Positions 43,456 to 52,007 of a stretch of 64,000 nucleotides of DNA are shown piece after piece. The notes under the pieces are model-generated. The model did no database searches. It was not told the origin of the DNA and saw only the letters and a list, made by a program, of their open reading frames with translations. This stretch comes from an uncultured Clostridia bacterium (lineage in GTDB: Bacteria; Bacillota; Clostridia; TANB77; CAG-508): NCBI GenBank assembly GCA_948485625.1, contig CAOMRW010000001.1:62001-126000 (forward strand), read 5' to 3'. Position numbers and translations under genes: made by a program. Every line of letters begins with the position of its first letter. Positions within the stretch are counted from its first letter, which is position 1.

Positions 43456-44673
43456 TTAATGTTCATTTTTTGTCATTCTTTCATAGAACATTCTCCAACT
43501 TTTTTTGTACTCCTCTTCATCATCTTTAAAGATTCCATTTGCTTCTGCTTTTTTGATAATTTCTGTAAATTCATCTTGTAATGTTTCTACCAGCTTCTTG
43601 AAGTCAATTTTTTCTTGAGAAATGTATTTCTCAAATTTAGATTTTTGCCAATCCTCTTGAAGCTTTTCAAAAACAGGTCCTTGATGATAAAGTGAATAAA
43701 TCCGATAATAATTAGAAGCACTTTTAATCATTTCTGTCAAATATCTTTCTCTTGCAGTTATTGCTTTTTCATTATCAATACCATATAAAGAATTGTAACA
43801 ATACTGAACTGCTTCTTTATCTGCTGGGTCTTCACTATAGAAATCATCACCATAATTTATTCTGTGTTCTATGTTTGCAGAGCAATTTAAAATAGCAATT
43901 TTTATATCAAGTGCATATTCCTTAGGGAAACTTAGCTTTTTGCAAATTCTTACAAGTTCTCTTGCTGGTGCAATCCAATCATAGTCAGATTTGCTATCTG
44001 TCATTACTTTTTCATGAAGTTCTTTAGCTGTTAATACATGTTTTATATCTTTACATTCATGAATTAGATACCTATGACCAAAAAAATCCATTGTGTCCTT
44101 TTCTCCTTCTGAATAGTTTTTTATAAATCTTTTCTTTTTTTGATCCATATATGTTTTTAGTAAAAGTGTGGCTATAAATACTAGAATGCATATAAAAAAG
44201 TAGCATGCAAGAAGAATTAATATTCCACATAAGATAGAAAAAACTTTATTCCCCAAGCTATAAGATTTAATATATTCATCCAAACTTTCTATTTCGATGC
44301 TATATTTTTCTTCTAAAATTTTGTAATCATTAGATAATGTGATTGTTGCATTATATGTATTTTGGTCTGTCGAGTCATCTTGTAAATAATAATAAAAGTA
44401 TATACTTTCATTATCATTATAGATATTATATCGCACTTTATCATTGAAAATTTTTCTTGTGTCTATGCTAACTCCTTCTTGAATGGATTCTCTTGCAATG
44501 TCTTTTAATAATTTGCACTTTTCTTTTTTGTTTTCGTAACTGTTCATTATTTTTTGTTCATTTTGTAGTTTCTCAAATATTATTCTACTTGAAATAATGA
44601 CAGTTACTATACTTAAAAGAATAGCAACAAGTATTATGGCTAATGTTGATATAAACCGCTTCTTTCTTTTCAT
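43456..44673 (-). CDS. Hypothetical membrane protein, 405 aa
   Basis: AAGGAGG upstream of ATG. Two membrane helices (about 8-32 and 140-165) border an extracellular domain; residues about 170-405 form a cytosolic, helical, charged domain with a D-W-I-A-P-A-R-E-L-V segment and YGDDFYSEDPADKEAVQYC. I do not recognise the family. It contains two in-frame CGG codons (KKRFIS near the start; YYRIYSLYHQG) that must be read as Arg, unlike in core genes, and has more C and G in third positions than neighbours, suggesting transfer. Its upstream region is duplicated at 45105. Confidence 0.65.
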   Translation of the reverse strand: MKRKKRFISTLAIILVAILLSIVTVIISSRIIFEKLQNEQKIMNSYENKKEKCKLLKDIARESIQEGVSIDTRKIFNDKVRYNIYNDNESIYFYYYLQDDSTDQNTYNATITLSNDYKILEEKYSIEIESLDEYIKSYSLGNKVFSILCGILILLACYFFICILVFIATLLLKTYMDQKKKRFIKNYSEGEKDTMDFFGHRYLIHECKDIKHVLTAKELHEKVMTDSKSDYDWIAPARELVRICKKLSFPKEYALDIKIAILNCSANIEHRINYGDDFYSEDPADKEAVQYCYNSLYGIDNEKAITARERYLTEMIKSASNYYRIYSLYHQGPVFEKLQEDWQKSKFEKYISQEKIDFKKLVETLQDEFTEIIKKAEANGIFKDDEEEYKKSWRMFYERMTKNEH

Positions 44674-44689
44674 GAATATTCCTCCTTCA

Positions 44690-44870
44690 ATATTTATTGT
44701 GTTGTTTGCTTGTTATAAATGTTAACTCCTTAAGGAGATAAGCAAATTTAGTCTTTGCTTATTATATTATATATTTACATAAAATTCAAGTATTTATCTT
44801 TAAAAATCCTATAGAGATTCCCTATAGGTTTTAAATATGTAGTTATAGATCAATATGTAATTATTTTATG
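44690..44870. repeat. Direct repeat, copy 1: leader region of the 43456 gene
   Basis: From attgtgttgtttgcttg to agatcaatatgtaatt the sequence parallels 45105-45275 throughout (shared ggagat, catatata-type, atcctataga and atgtagttata blocks). It contains a cctatag/ctatagg hairpin. Both copies stand immediately upstream of a minus-strand membrane protein gene. Confidence 0.6.
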
Positions 44871-44884
44871 TTATGGATAATAGT

Positions 44885-45085
44885 CTAAATTTTGTATTTA
44901 GATTTATGTGATTTTGAAAATTCAATTAAGTCATCTAAATTGTCTTCACATTTATCTTTAATAGAATATGCTATATTTTTGCTTATTTTAACGTTAATAG
45001 TATCTTCTTTTAAAAGAAAATATATTTGTAATCCAATTATAATAGCTAATATTGCAACAAAAATAATGCCTATAATAATATCCAC
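44885..45085 (-). CDS. Small single-helix membrane protein, 66 aa
   Basis: GTG at 45085 lies eight bases after GGAGG and is preferred to TTG at 45100, which overlaps that site. A membrane helix (about 1-25, DIIIGIIFVAILAIIIGLQIYFLL) is followed by a charged 40-residue tail with SIKDKCEDNLDDLIEFSKSHKS. No family recognised. It shares its upstream sequence with the 43456 gene, so the two may be co-regulated. Confidence 0.55.
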   Translation of the reverse strand: MDIIIGIIFVAILAIIIGLQIYFLLKEDTINVKISKNIAYSIKDKCEDNLDDLIEFSKSHKSKYKI

Positions 45086-45104
45086 ATTTTTCTCCTCCAA
45101 TATT

Positions 45105-45275
45105 AATTGTGCTGTTTACTTATTTTCTATGTTAAGCTCCAAAAGGAGATTATAAAATTTTGTCTTTCGATAGCATATCATATATTTATGTAAAATTCTA
45201 GTGTTTAGCTAAAAATAATCCTATAGAAATTTCTCTATATTATTTAAACATGTAGTTATAAATCAATATATTTGA
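45105..45275. repeat. Direct repeat, copy 2: leader region of the small membrane gene
   Basis: Homologous to 44690-44870 (attgtgctgtttacttat ... cctatagaaatttctctata ... atgtagttataaatcaatat). Confidence 0.6.
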
Positions 45276-45310
45276 ATATAGCTATACTTTTTATTTCTTT
45301 TTCATTTTAT

Positions 45311-45424
45311 TTATTCAAATTGATTAGGTAATTGGTATATAGTAATTCCACCTTTTCTTTCCCAATTAATTATTATATTATCAAATTCTTTTGCTTTAAA
45401 TAAGTCTAATTTATTATATTCTTC
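45311..45424 (-). pseudogene. C-terminal gene remnant
   Basis: A frame with no start codon reads EEYNKLDLFKAKEFDN then IIINWERKGGITIYQLPN-QFE to a TAA at 45311. The amino acid mix looks coding but no ribosome binding site is present. It directly follows the GNAT gene at 45406 in another frame. Origin unknown. Confidence 0.3.
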
Positions 45425-45996
45425 CTAATTATTTTACAAATTTGTTCTGTTTTATCTTTTCCTGATATTGTTTCATAAATGTTTAATATTTCTCTAATAA
45501 TCATATTTTCGTCATCTTTGATATTCGAAAATAAATATGGTGTATATATAACGTCAGCTAAAAATAAATCAAAATTTAATTTTTTAAATCCTACTTTTTC
45601 ATAAAAATTCTTTCTCTTTTCTCTTATTAAATTTTCTTTTGCATTTTTACCTAATCCAACTTTTTCAATCTCTATAAAAATACCCCTATTGTCTCTTTCC
45701 TGTTCTAATAAAATTTGTAATGCTTTAGTACCAAATTTATTATTTCTATATTGTGGTAGTATAGCTAAGTAATCTAAAATAACATATCCTTTATCTTTAA
45801 CTTTATTTACTATCATAAATCCAATTATTTCATTTTTATATAAAATTTCTATAATTCTTGTGTAGTGCTTTTCATAAGAGGAGTGTAATAATTCTATTGG
45901 CTTTCTTTCATCTTCTGGGAATATGTCTAAATAATATGAATATAATTCTTTTTTAAATTTGTCTATGTTTATATCTTTTAATTTTATATCTTCCAT
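45406..45996 (-). CDS. GNAT family N-acetyltransferase
   Basis: 196 residues; AGGAGGAAAA upstream. Acetyl-CoA fold: YKNEIIGFMIVNKVKDKGYVILDYLAILPQYRNNKFGTKALQILLEQ (strands 3-4 and motif A with Q-Y-R-N-N-K-F-G at about 85-92) and FYEKVGFKKLNFD (motif B, about 133). Substrate not predictable. It is separate from the riboswitch-controlled GNAT-like gene. It lies just after the tRNA cluster in an accessory stretch. Confidence 0.85.
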   Translation of the reverse strand: MEDIKLKDINIDKFKKELYSYYLDIFPEDERKPIELLHSSYEKHYTRIIEILYKNEIIGFMIVNKVKDKGYVILDYLAILPQYRNNKFGTKALQILLEQERDNRGIFIEIEKVGLGKNAKENLIREKRKNFYEKVGFKKLNFDLFLADVIYTPYLFSNIKDDENMIIREILNIYETISGKDKTEQICKIIRKNIIN

Positions 45997-46048
45997 AAAT
46001 TTTTATTTTCCTCCTATTAATTCCTTTCAATAATAATATCAGCTATAC

Positions 46049-46080
46049 AAAAAAGCCGTTTCTTTTGAAACGGTCTTTTT
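46049..46080 (-). terminator. Terminator of the tRNA-His/tRNA-Gln operon
   Basis: Arms aaaaagccgtttc and gaaacggtctttt with U run on the minus strand, 22 bases past the tRNA-Gln end. Confidence 0.85.
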
Positions 46081-46101
46081 ATATTTTATTAAACTTTTTA
46101 T

Positions 46102-46176
46102 TGGCTGGGCTGGCTAGATTCGAACTAGCGCATGCCAGAGTCAAAGTCTGGTGCCTTACCGCTTGGCTACAGCCCA
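46102..46176 (-). tRNA. tRNA-Gln (anticodon UUG)
   Basis: Acceptor TGGGCTG/CAGCCCA, anticodon stem CCAGA/TCTGG with loop CTTTGAC (anticodon TTG), T arm with TTCGAAT, encoded CCA. Co-transcribed with tRNA-His. Confidence 0.95.
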
Positions 46177-46191
46177 ATATCAAATTAAAAC

Positions 46192-46269
46192 TGGGGTGGA
46201 AGATGGGACTCGAACCCACGGTCTCCAGTGCCACAAACTGGCGCGTTAACCAACTACGCTACATCCACC
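46192..46269 (-). tRNA. tRNA-His (anticodon GUG)
   Basis: Includes the extra 5' G(-1) opposite the discriminator C; anticodon stem CCAGT/ACTGG with loop TTGTGGC (anticodon GTG), T loop TTCGAGT, encoded CCA. Confidence 0.95.
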
Positions 46270-46303
46270 ATAGCTCACGTGCTTGTTTTCTTGGCACTTT
46301 TAT

Positions 46304-46333
46304 ATTTTAACTCATTTACTATAAGTTTGTCAA
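46304..46333 (-). promoter_or_regulatory. Promoter of the tRNA operon
   Basis: TTGACA (46328-46333) and TAAAAT (46304-46309), 18 bases apart, 35 bases before tRNA-His. Confidence 0.7.
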
Positions 46334-46441
46334 GCCTATTTTGGTATTTTTTTAATTATTTTTATTTACATAATTTTACTTTTATGTTATACTTATTATA
46401 GTAGTTGTAGTAATAGTCTAAAGTTTATTTAGGAGGAAAAT

Positions 46442-46603
46442 ATGCAAAACATAATTATGGCTATTTCAGTTGTTTTTTCAGTGTTAGAGATTATATGTCT
46501 TTCTGTAGATATTTATCTATTCTACTACAAGAAGAAAAAAAGACAGGCTCTATGTGCTATGGCCTTTGCTCTTTTATCAGGAGCAATTTCACTGGGATTA
46601 TGA
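46442..46603 (+). CDS. Small hydrophobic protein, 53 aa
   Basis: AGGAGG sits six bases before ATG. The N-terminal half is one membrane helix (IIMAISVVFSVLEIICLSVD), followed by YLFYYKKKKR and a second hydrophobic stretch (ALCAMAFALLSGAISLGL). No family recognised. A second tiny ORF with its own site starts 15 bases later and a strong terminator follows, so this is a compact small-protein transcript. Confidence 0.55.
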   Translation: MQNIIMAISVVFSVLEIICLSVDIYLFYYKKKKRQALCAMAFALLSGAISLGL

Positions 46604-46618
46604 GGAGAAACTATCTTT

Positions 46619-46681
46619 ATGGTAATTTGTTTTATATTTTCTGTTGTAGCTTTCTGGTCATGTCTGTATCTCGAATGCTGA
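46619..46681 (+). CDS. Possible 20-aa hydrophobic peptide
   Basis: ATG at 46619 lies nine bases after GAGGAG (which overlaps the stop of the 53-aa ORF). The peptide is MVICFIFSVVAFWSCLYLEC, a single membrane helix. Real translation is uncertain. Confidence 0.35.
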   Translation: MVICFIFSVVAFWSCLYLEC

Positions 46682-46692
46682 TAGACATTGTA

Positions 46693-46730
46693 AAAAAGGC
46701 CATCTTATTGAAAAATAAGGTGGCCTTTTT
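46693..46730 (+). terminator. Terminator after the small hydrophobic ORFs
   Basis: aaaaaggcca ... tggccttttt stem with ttatt/aataa inside, followed by ATAT. Strong intrinsic terminator. Confidence 0.85.
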
Positions 46731-46815
46731 ATATTGAACATTTTTAATATAAATACTATGAATATTTAATACAAATTCTAATATAATGTATTAATAAATT
46801 TTATGGAGGAAAGTT

Positions 46816-47202
46816 ATGGAAAATATTCAAATAGGAGAAAATAAATCTATAATAAATATATTGAAAGGTGTTGGTATATCATTAATATCTACTGTACTTT
46901 TATTAATAATATTTTCAATAGTATTAACATATTCAAGTATACAAGAAAGTGCAATTAATCCAGTAATTATGATAATAACAGCAATAAGTATATTAATCGG
47001 AAGTTCAATTAGTAATATGAAAATTAAAAAAAATGGATTAATAAATGGAGCTATTATAGGAGCAATATATATTATAACAATATATCTCATTTCTAGTATT
47101 TTGAATTGGAAATTTTCATTAAATGTACAATCTATAATAATGATAACAATGAGTATAGTATTTGGAATTTTAGGAGGAATAATAGGAGTTAATAGAAAAT
47201 AG
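46816..47202 (+). CDS. TIGR04086-type four-helix membrane protein
   Basis: 128 residues; TGGAGGAAAG upstream of ATG. Four hydrophobic helices (about 18-42, 48-68, 75-97, 102-125) with the terminal GILGGIIGVNRK pattern seen in the TIGR04086 family of Firmicutes. Function unknown; such genes often lie near housekeeping genes. Confidence 0.6.
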   Translation: MENIQIGENKSIINILKGVGISLISTVLLLIIFSIVLTYSSIQESAINPVIMIITAISILIGSSISNMKIKKNGLINGAIIGAIYIITIYLISSILNWKFSLNVQSIIMITMSIVFGILGGIIGVNRK

Positions 47203-47257
47203 CTTTATCTTTTTAATATATTTATTTGTGTTCCATTCTTTATTAAATGTATAATGG

Positions 47258-47285
47258 TTGACTTTTGATTTTATCCATGTATAAT
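47258..47285 (+). promoter_or_regulatory. Promoter of mutS2
   Basis: TTGACT (47258-47263) and TATAAT (47280-47285), 16 bases apart, 31 bases before the ATG. Confidence 0.65.
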
Positions 47286-47316
47286 AATTATATATTTTAA
47301 TAAAGGATTTGATGGC

Positions 47317-49668
47317 ATGAATAATTATTTAAAGAAACTAGAATATAATAAAATTTTAGAAAAATTATCTACTTATGCAATAACATATTTAGGAAAAGAT
47401 TTATGTTTAAATCTTTTACCTTCTAATGAAAAGGATGAAGTTGAATATATTTTAAAGGAAACTGAAGAATCTGTAAATATTTTGTATAGGAGTAATAATC
47501 CTCCTATTTATGAAATTGCTGATAATACAATTAATATAAAAACTTTAGAGTCCTATGGTACTCTTTCTATAAAGTCTATTTTAGATATATGTAATATATT
47601 AACTATTTCAGAAAAACTAAAAAAATATTTTTATGCAGATTATATAAATGATGATGAGTTTATGTGTTTAAGAATTTTATTTTCTCAATTGTATTCAAAT
47701 ACTTCAATTATTGAAAAAATATCACATAGCATAATTGATGAAAATACAATTGATGATAATGCTTCAAAAGAATTATTTAATATTAGAAAAAAGCAAAGAA
47801 ATATTGAACAAGATATAAAATCTAAATTAAATACATTTCTTCATTCTTCAACATATTCTAAATATATACAAGAAAATGTTGTAACTTTAAGAAATGATAG
47901 ATATGTAATTCCTGTTAAAGAAGAGTATAAATCTCAAATTAAAGGATTTGTGCATGATATATCTAGTTCTGGCTCTACAGTTTTTATAGAGCCTATATCT
48001 GTTTTTGAACTTAATAATGAAATTGCAAATTTAAAGATTGAAGAAAGTTTGGAAATTGAAAAAATATTACAAAATTTAAGCAAGCTTTTTTATCCTTATA
48101 TTGATGAGATAAAAAGTGATATTTCTTTAATTTCAAAATTAGATTTTATATTTGCAAAGGCTAAATATTCTAGAGAAATTAAAGGAATTACTCCTTTAAT
48201 TAGTGAAGATAAAAAAATTATATTAAATAATGCTAAACATCCATTACTTGACCCTAATATAGCTGTTCCTATTTCACTTACATTAGGTGAAAATTTCTCT
48301 ACTTTAGTTATAACTGGTCCAAATACAGGAGGAAAAACTGTAACTTTAAAAACTATTGGTCTTTTGACTCTTATGGCATGTAGTGGTCTTAATATTCCTG
48401 CTTCTGAGAAAAGTAGTATTTATGTATTTGATAAAATATTTGCTGATATTGGTGATGACCAAAGTATTTCAGATTCACTTAGTACTTTTTCATCACATAT
48501 GAAAAATATTGTTGATATTGTAAATAATTGTACTGAGAATTCATTAATTTTAGTTGATGAATTAGGCTCTGGTACTGACCCAATTGAAGGAGCTTCTCTT
48601 GCAATTAGTATTTTGGATTATTTTAAAAGTAATCATTGTTTAACTGTTGCAACTACACATTATCAGGAACTAAAAAAATATGCTTTAATAACTGATAGGT
48701 TTGAAAATGCTTCTGTTGAATTTGATATAAATACTCTTTCTCCTACTTATCATTTATTAATTGGTGTTCCTGGAAAAAGTAATGCATTTGAGATTAGTAA
48801 CAAACTTGGACTTCCCGAGAATATTATTAATATGGCTAAATTAAGTCTAAGTAAGAAAGATGTTGATTTTGAAGAATTATTAAAAACTATTTATGATAAT
48901 AAATCTCAAATTGAAAATGAAAGAATTCAAATCTCAAAAGAATTAGAAACTGTTTCTAATCTAAGAAAGTCTTTGCAAAAGGACAATTCAAAATTATTGG
49001 AACAAGAAAAAGAAATTATTAATAATGCTAAAATTAAGGCTAGAAATATTTTATTAGATGCAAAAGAAGAAGCTAATGAAATTATTTCTAAAATGAATAA
49101 TATTTCTATTTCTAATAGTGAATTAAATAATTTGCGAAATCAGTTAAATAAAGATATTAAAGATATTTCTATCATTTCATCTGAGCCACAAGTTTCTGAA
49201 CAGTTATTAAATATTAAAGATATTAAACCTAACATGGAGGTCTTTGTTACTTCATTTGGTAAAAATGGTATTGTTTTATCAAATGTTTCAAAGTCTAATG
49301 AAGTTCAAGTGCAAATTGGTAGTATAAAGTTAAATGTGAATATAAAATATTTACAAAAGATTAATAATTCAGGTAAGAAATTATCTTCTTCTGTTTCATA
49401 TAATTCTGTTTCAAAAACAAGAAATGCTAAGTCTGAAGTAAATGTTATAGGTTTGAACGTTGAGGAGGCAGTTTTTGTTGTAGATAAGTTTTTGGATGAT
49501 AGTTCTCTTGCAAAACTTCAAACTGTTAGAATTGTTCATGGTAAAGGTACTGGAAAATTGCGTGAGGGTATTCACAAATTTTTGAAGTCTAATTCTCTTG
49601 TTAAGTCTTTTAGATTGGGAACTTATGGTGAGGGCGAAATGGGAGTTACTGTTGTGGAACTAAAATAA
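47317..49668 (+). CDS. mutS2: Endonuclease MutS2 (ribosome rescue/recombination ATPase)
   Basis: 783 residues, full length; AAAGGA nine bases before ATG. The N-terminal lever/clamp part has RNDRYVIPVKEEYKSQIKGFVHDISSSGSTVFIEP; the ATPase has VITGPNTGGKTVTLKTIG (Walker A, about 331), DIGDDQSISDSLSTFSSH and LVDELGSGTDPIEGA; a coiled coil follows (about 520-610); the C-terminal Smr domain has GLNVEEAVFVVDKFLDD and VRIVHGKGTGKLREG. It suppresses recombination and splits collided ribosomes in Firmicutes. No CGG codon occurs in its 783 codons. Confidence 0.97.
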   Translation: MNNYLKKLEYNKILEKLSTYAITYLGKDLCLNLLPSNEKDEVEYILKETEESVNILYRSNNPPIYEIADNTINIKTLESYGTLSIKSILDICNILTISEKLKKYFYADYINDDEFMCLRILFSQLYSNTSIIEKISHSIIDENTIDDNASKELFNIRKKQRNIEQDIKSKLNTFLHSSTYSKYIQENVVTLRNDRYVIPVKEEYKSQIKGFVHDISSSGSTVFIEPISVFELNNEIANLKIEESLEIEKILQNLSKLFYPYIDEIKSDISLISKLDFIFAKAKYSREIKGITPLISEDKKIILNNAKHPLLDPNIAVPISLTLGENFSTLVITGPNTGGKTVTLKTIGLLTLMACSGLNIPASEKSSIYVFDKIFADIGDDQSISDSLSTFSSHMKNIVDIVNNCTENSLILVDELGSGTDPIEGASLAISILDYFKSNHCLTVATTHYQELKKYALITDRFENASVEFDINTLSPTYHLLIGVPGKSNAFEISNKLGLPENIINMAKLSLSKKDVDFEELLKTIYDNKSQIENERIQISKELETVSNLRKSLQKDNSKLLEQEKEIINNAKIKARNILLDAKEEANEIISKMNNISISNSELNNLRNQLNKDIKDISIISSEPQVSEQLLNIKDIKPNMEVFVTSFGKNGIVLSNVSKSNEVQVQIGSIKLNVNIKYLQKINNSGKKLSSSVSYNSVSKTRNAKSEVNVIGLNVEEAVFVVDKFLDDSSLAKLQTVRIVHGKGTGKLREGIHKFLKSNSLVKSFRLGTYGEGEMGVTVVELK

Positions 49669-49669
49669 A

Positions 49670-49725
49670 CTGAATTTTGGGACGGAGGAAAAAAAACAGT
49701 TTTTTTCCTCCGTCCCAAAATTCAG
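49670..49725. repeat. Palindromic repeat, family B, copy 3
   Basis: 26-base arms with core ttgggacggaggaaaaaaa, inverted exactly around cag + t, between the convergent mutS2 and dCMP deaminase stops. It serves as a bidirectional terminator. Confidence 0.9.
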
Positions 49726-49726
49726 C

Positions 49727-50236
49727 TTATTTTAGTTCTATTTCTATTTTCTTTTCTTCTTTTAAATCTATTTTTCTATATTTAACTCCACAACTATCAA
49801 ATAGTTTTCTTGAAGCTATATTATTTTCTTCATTTGCATATTTGTCACATAAATAAATAACTTCTTTTATTCCTGATTGAATAATAATTTTTGCACATTC
49901 ATTACAAGGAAATAAATCTACGTATATTTTTGCGCTTTCTAAATCTTTTCTACTTCCTCTATAGTTTAAAATTGCATTTAGTTCTGCATGACATACATAA
50001 GGATATTTGGTGTCTAGATTATTTCCTTCTCTTGCCCAAGGGAAATTATCATCACTAAATCCATTTGGTGTTCCATTATATCCTATTGATAAAATTCTAT
50101 TATCATTGCTTACTATACATGCTCCTACTTGTGTTGATGGGTCTTTGCTTCTCATTGCTGATAATTTTGCTATTGCCATAAAGTATTCTTCCCAACTTAT
50201 ATAGTTTTGTCTCTTTTTTCCTAAATTATTATCCAT
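49727..50236 (-). CDS. dCMP deaminase (ComEB-like)
   Basis: 169 residues; AGGAGG upstream. Zinc deaminase motifs: VCHAELNAILNYRG (His and catalytic Glu, about 82) and LFPCNECAKIIIQSGI (two Cys, about 108-111). RSKDPSTQVGACIVSNDNRILSIGYNG is the deoxycytidylate deaminase opening. It makes dUMP, the substrate of ThyA encoded 2 kb upstream; splB, folA and thyA lie between on the same strand. Confidence 0.94.
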   Translation of the reverse strand: MDNNLGKKRQNYISWEEYFMAIAKLSAMRSKDPSTQVGACIVSNDNRILSIGYNGTPNGFSDDNFPWAREGNNLDTKYPYVCHAELNAILNYRGSRKDLESAKIYVDLFPCNECAKIIIQSGIKEVIYLCDKYANEENNIASRKLFDSCGVKYRKIDLKEEKKIEIELK

Positions 50237-50336
50237 ATAATCTCCTCCTTATATGAATTATATTACTATATAATTTAGCAAATATCAATACTTTACGTAA
50301 AAAGTAATGTAAATAATCTATGGTAATAATGGACCA

Positions 50337-50371
50337 AGTGGGGATTAAAGACCTGGCCCCCTATCCCCACT
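50337..50371. repeat. Palindromic repeat, family A, short copy
   Basis: agtggggat/atccccact arms enclose taaagacctggccccct, the family A core seen at 880-989. It overlaps the splB stop. Confidence 0.75.
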
Positions 50372-51368
50372 AAACAATATACATTATTTCATTATTTGGA
50401 AAGTATTTTTTCATTTGTTCTCTTATGAATTTTTCCCCATCTTCTCTATATTGATTTTTATACATGTATTTTCCTTTTCCTCTACCTGTCATTAATTCTT
50501 TATTATATAAATTAATTGCATTTGGGAATGCTTCTTCGTTTATTTTAGTGTGTACAAAACTATATGTCATAAAAATAATTTCAAAGAATACATCTTTTTT
50601 TACTTTTTCTGTTAAATTTTCTGCTAGTTGTTTTATTAATTCTGAATATAATTTTTTCCAGTCTTCTACCATTATCACAGGTGCTATTAATATTCCTATT
50701 TTGTATCCCGCTTCTTTTAATTTATTTATTGCTTCTATTCTTCCTTTTAATCTTGATGTTCCAAATTCTACTCTATTTATAATTTGTTCTGGGTTGATAC
50801 TCATTCTAATAGTTACTTTTCCTTGATGATCTACATTTAATATATCATCTACCATATCAAATTTTGTTGGAAATGTAAGATGCCCTTTTGGTGAATCTTT
50901 GAAGTTTTCTATTGTCCATGGTAGATTTCCTGTTATTGTATTTTCTAATATCAAATCACTATTACTTCCTATTTCAAATGTTAAATCTTTTTCTGATTTA
51001 TTAGCAACTTTTATTATTTTGTCTAGCATTTGTTCTCTATTTACAAATAGTCTTAAATATGCACATTTATTATAATTACATACTAGATAACAATACATAC
51101 ATGCTGCAGTGCATCCTGATGAGGTGTATGGTACTAGATAGTCTGATGTTTTGTGGTTTTCTACAAATTTGTGAGTTTTTCTTATTCCTATTATTAGATT
51201 TTTTTTCATATCCATAAATTCGCTGTTTTGTTTTTTTCTCATTTCTTCTATATTATTATGGTTTTCTATTTCTATTTTAGGAATTTCTTTGTATTTTTCT
51301 AATAATTCTTTTCCTAGTTTATAATTTTCAATTTCTTTTTCAAAATAAATAGCTTTAGGTTTAAACAT
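50370..51368 (-). CDS. splB: Spore photoproduct lyase-family radical SAM protein
   Basis: 332 residues from ATG 51368 (AAAGGAG upstream); the longer frame to 51398 lacks a site. The SPL signature is SSGCTAACMYCYLVCN (CxxxCxxC cluster ligands, about residues 83-90) with NKCAYLRLFVN following; later MSINPEQIINRVEFGTSRLKGRIEA and IAPVIMVEDWKKLY are typical. It repairs the thymine dimer made in spore DNA by UV light. The ribosome binding site lies inside a long-range hairpin (51351-51423). Confidence 0.92.
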   Translation of the reverse strand: MFKPKAIYFEKEIENYKLGKELLEKYKEIPKIEIENHNNIEEMRKKQNSEFMDMKKNLIIGIRKTHKFVENHKTSDYLVPYTSSGCTAACMYCYLVCNYNKCAYLRLFVNREQMLDKIIKVANKSEKDLTFEIGSNSDLILENTITGNLPWTIENFKDSPKGHLTFPTKFDMVDDILNVDHQGKVTIRMSINPEQIINRVEFGTSRLKGRIEAINKLKEAGYKIGILIAPVIMVEDWKKLYSELIKQLAENLTEKVKKDVFFEIIFMTYSFVHTKINEEAFPNAINLYNKELMTGRGKGKYMYKNQYREDGEKFIREQMKKYFPNNEIMYIV

Positions 51369-51423
51369 TTTTCTCTCCTTTTTAGTTGATTTTTTCAACT
51401 TTTTATTAGTTTAACCTAAAGCT
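51351..51423 (-). promoter_or_regulatory. Inverted repeat enclosing the splB ribosome binding site
   Basis: On the minus strand AGCTTTAGGTTAAAC (51409-51423) can pair with GTTTAAACCTAAAGCT (51351-51366), which begins at codon 1 of splB. The AAAGGAG site and ATG fall in the enclosed segment, which holds a second small hairpin (agttga/tcaact). It may be a translation switch or a terminator for folA. Confidence 0.6.
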
Positions 51424-51434
51424 TTTTATTTTAT

Positions 51435-51923
51435 TTATTTTTTTATATATGTTATATATTCATAATCAAAATCATTTATTCCGTCTTCTGGTCCTTTTTC
51501 TCTTTCTACTTCTTTCCATTCATTTTCATCAATTTTTGGAAATATTGTATCACCTTCAAAGTCTTTTCCTAGTTGTGTTACATACATCTTTTTAGAATAT
51601 GGCATTAATAAATTATATACTATTGCTCCTCCTATTACAAAATGTTCTTCTTCATCATCCATATATTCTTGTAATTCTAAAAGTGAATGTACTACTTTTA
51701 CATAGTCTGAATCTATGTTGAAATCTGGATTTCTACTTAATATTATGTGTTTTCTGTTTGGTAATATTCCACCTAAAGATTCAAATGTTTTTCTTCCCAT
51801 TATTATTGTGTGTCCAGATGTTTTTTCTTTAAATCTTTTTAAGTCATCTGGTAGTTTCCACAACATTGTATTGTCTTTTCCTATTATATTATTTTTTGCT
51901 TTTGCTACTATTATACTTAACAT
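51435..51923 (-). CDS. folA: Dihydrofolate reductase
   Basis: 162 residues from ATG 51923, nine bases after GAGGAG. LSIIVAKAKNNIIGKDNTMLWKLPDDLKRFKEKTSGHTIIMGRKTFESLG covers the NADPH/folate site in two parts (Met20 loop; active-site Asp in PDDLKRF). FVIGGAIVYNLLMPYSKKMYVTQ follows. It reduces dihydrofolate made by ThyA, its 5' neighbour. Confidence 0.95.
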   Translation of the reverse strand: MLSIIVAKAKNNIIGKDNTMLWKLPDDLKRFKEKTSGHTIIMGRKTFESLGGILPNRKHIILSRNPDFNIDSDYVKVVHSLLELQEYMDDEEEHFVIGGAIVYNLLMPYSKKMYVTQLGKDFEGDTIFPKIDENEWKEVEREKGPEDGINDFDYEYITYIKK

Positions 51924-51962
51924 TTCTTTTGCTCCTCTTATAATCATATTTTATATAAAATT

Positions 51963-51987
51963 GCATAGAAAGAATCTCTTCCTATGC
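51963..51987 (-). terminator. Hairpin between thyA and folA
   Basis: gcatagaaaga / tcttcctatgc with a T-rich minus-strand tail. It may partly terminate after thyA. Confidence 0.55.
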
Positions 51988-52007
51988 TATATTCGATTTT
52001 TGATTAC

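Noticed and set aside
46065..46310. Plus-strand ORF with GLARFEL and GLEPTVS-like text
   Set aside because: It is an antisense reading through tRNA-Gln and tRNA-His, a well-known false ORF.
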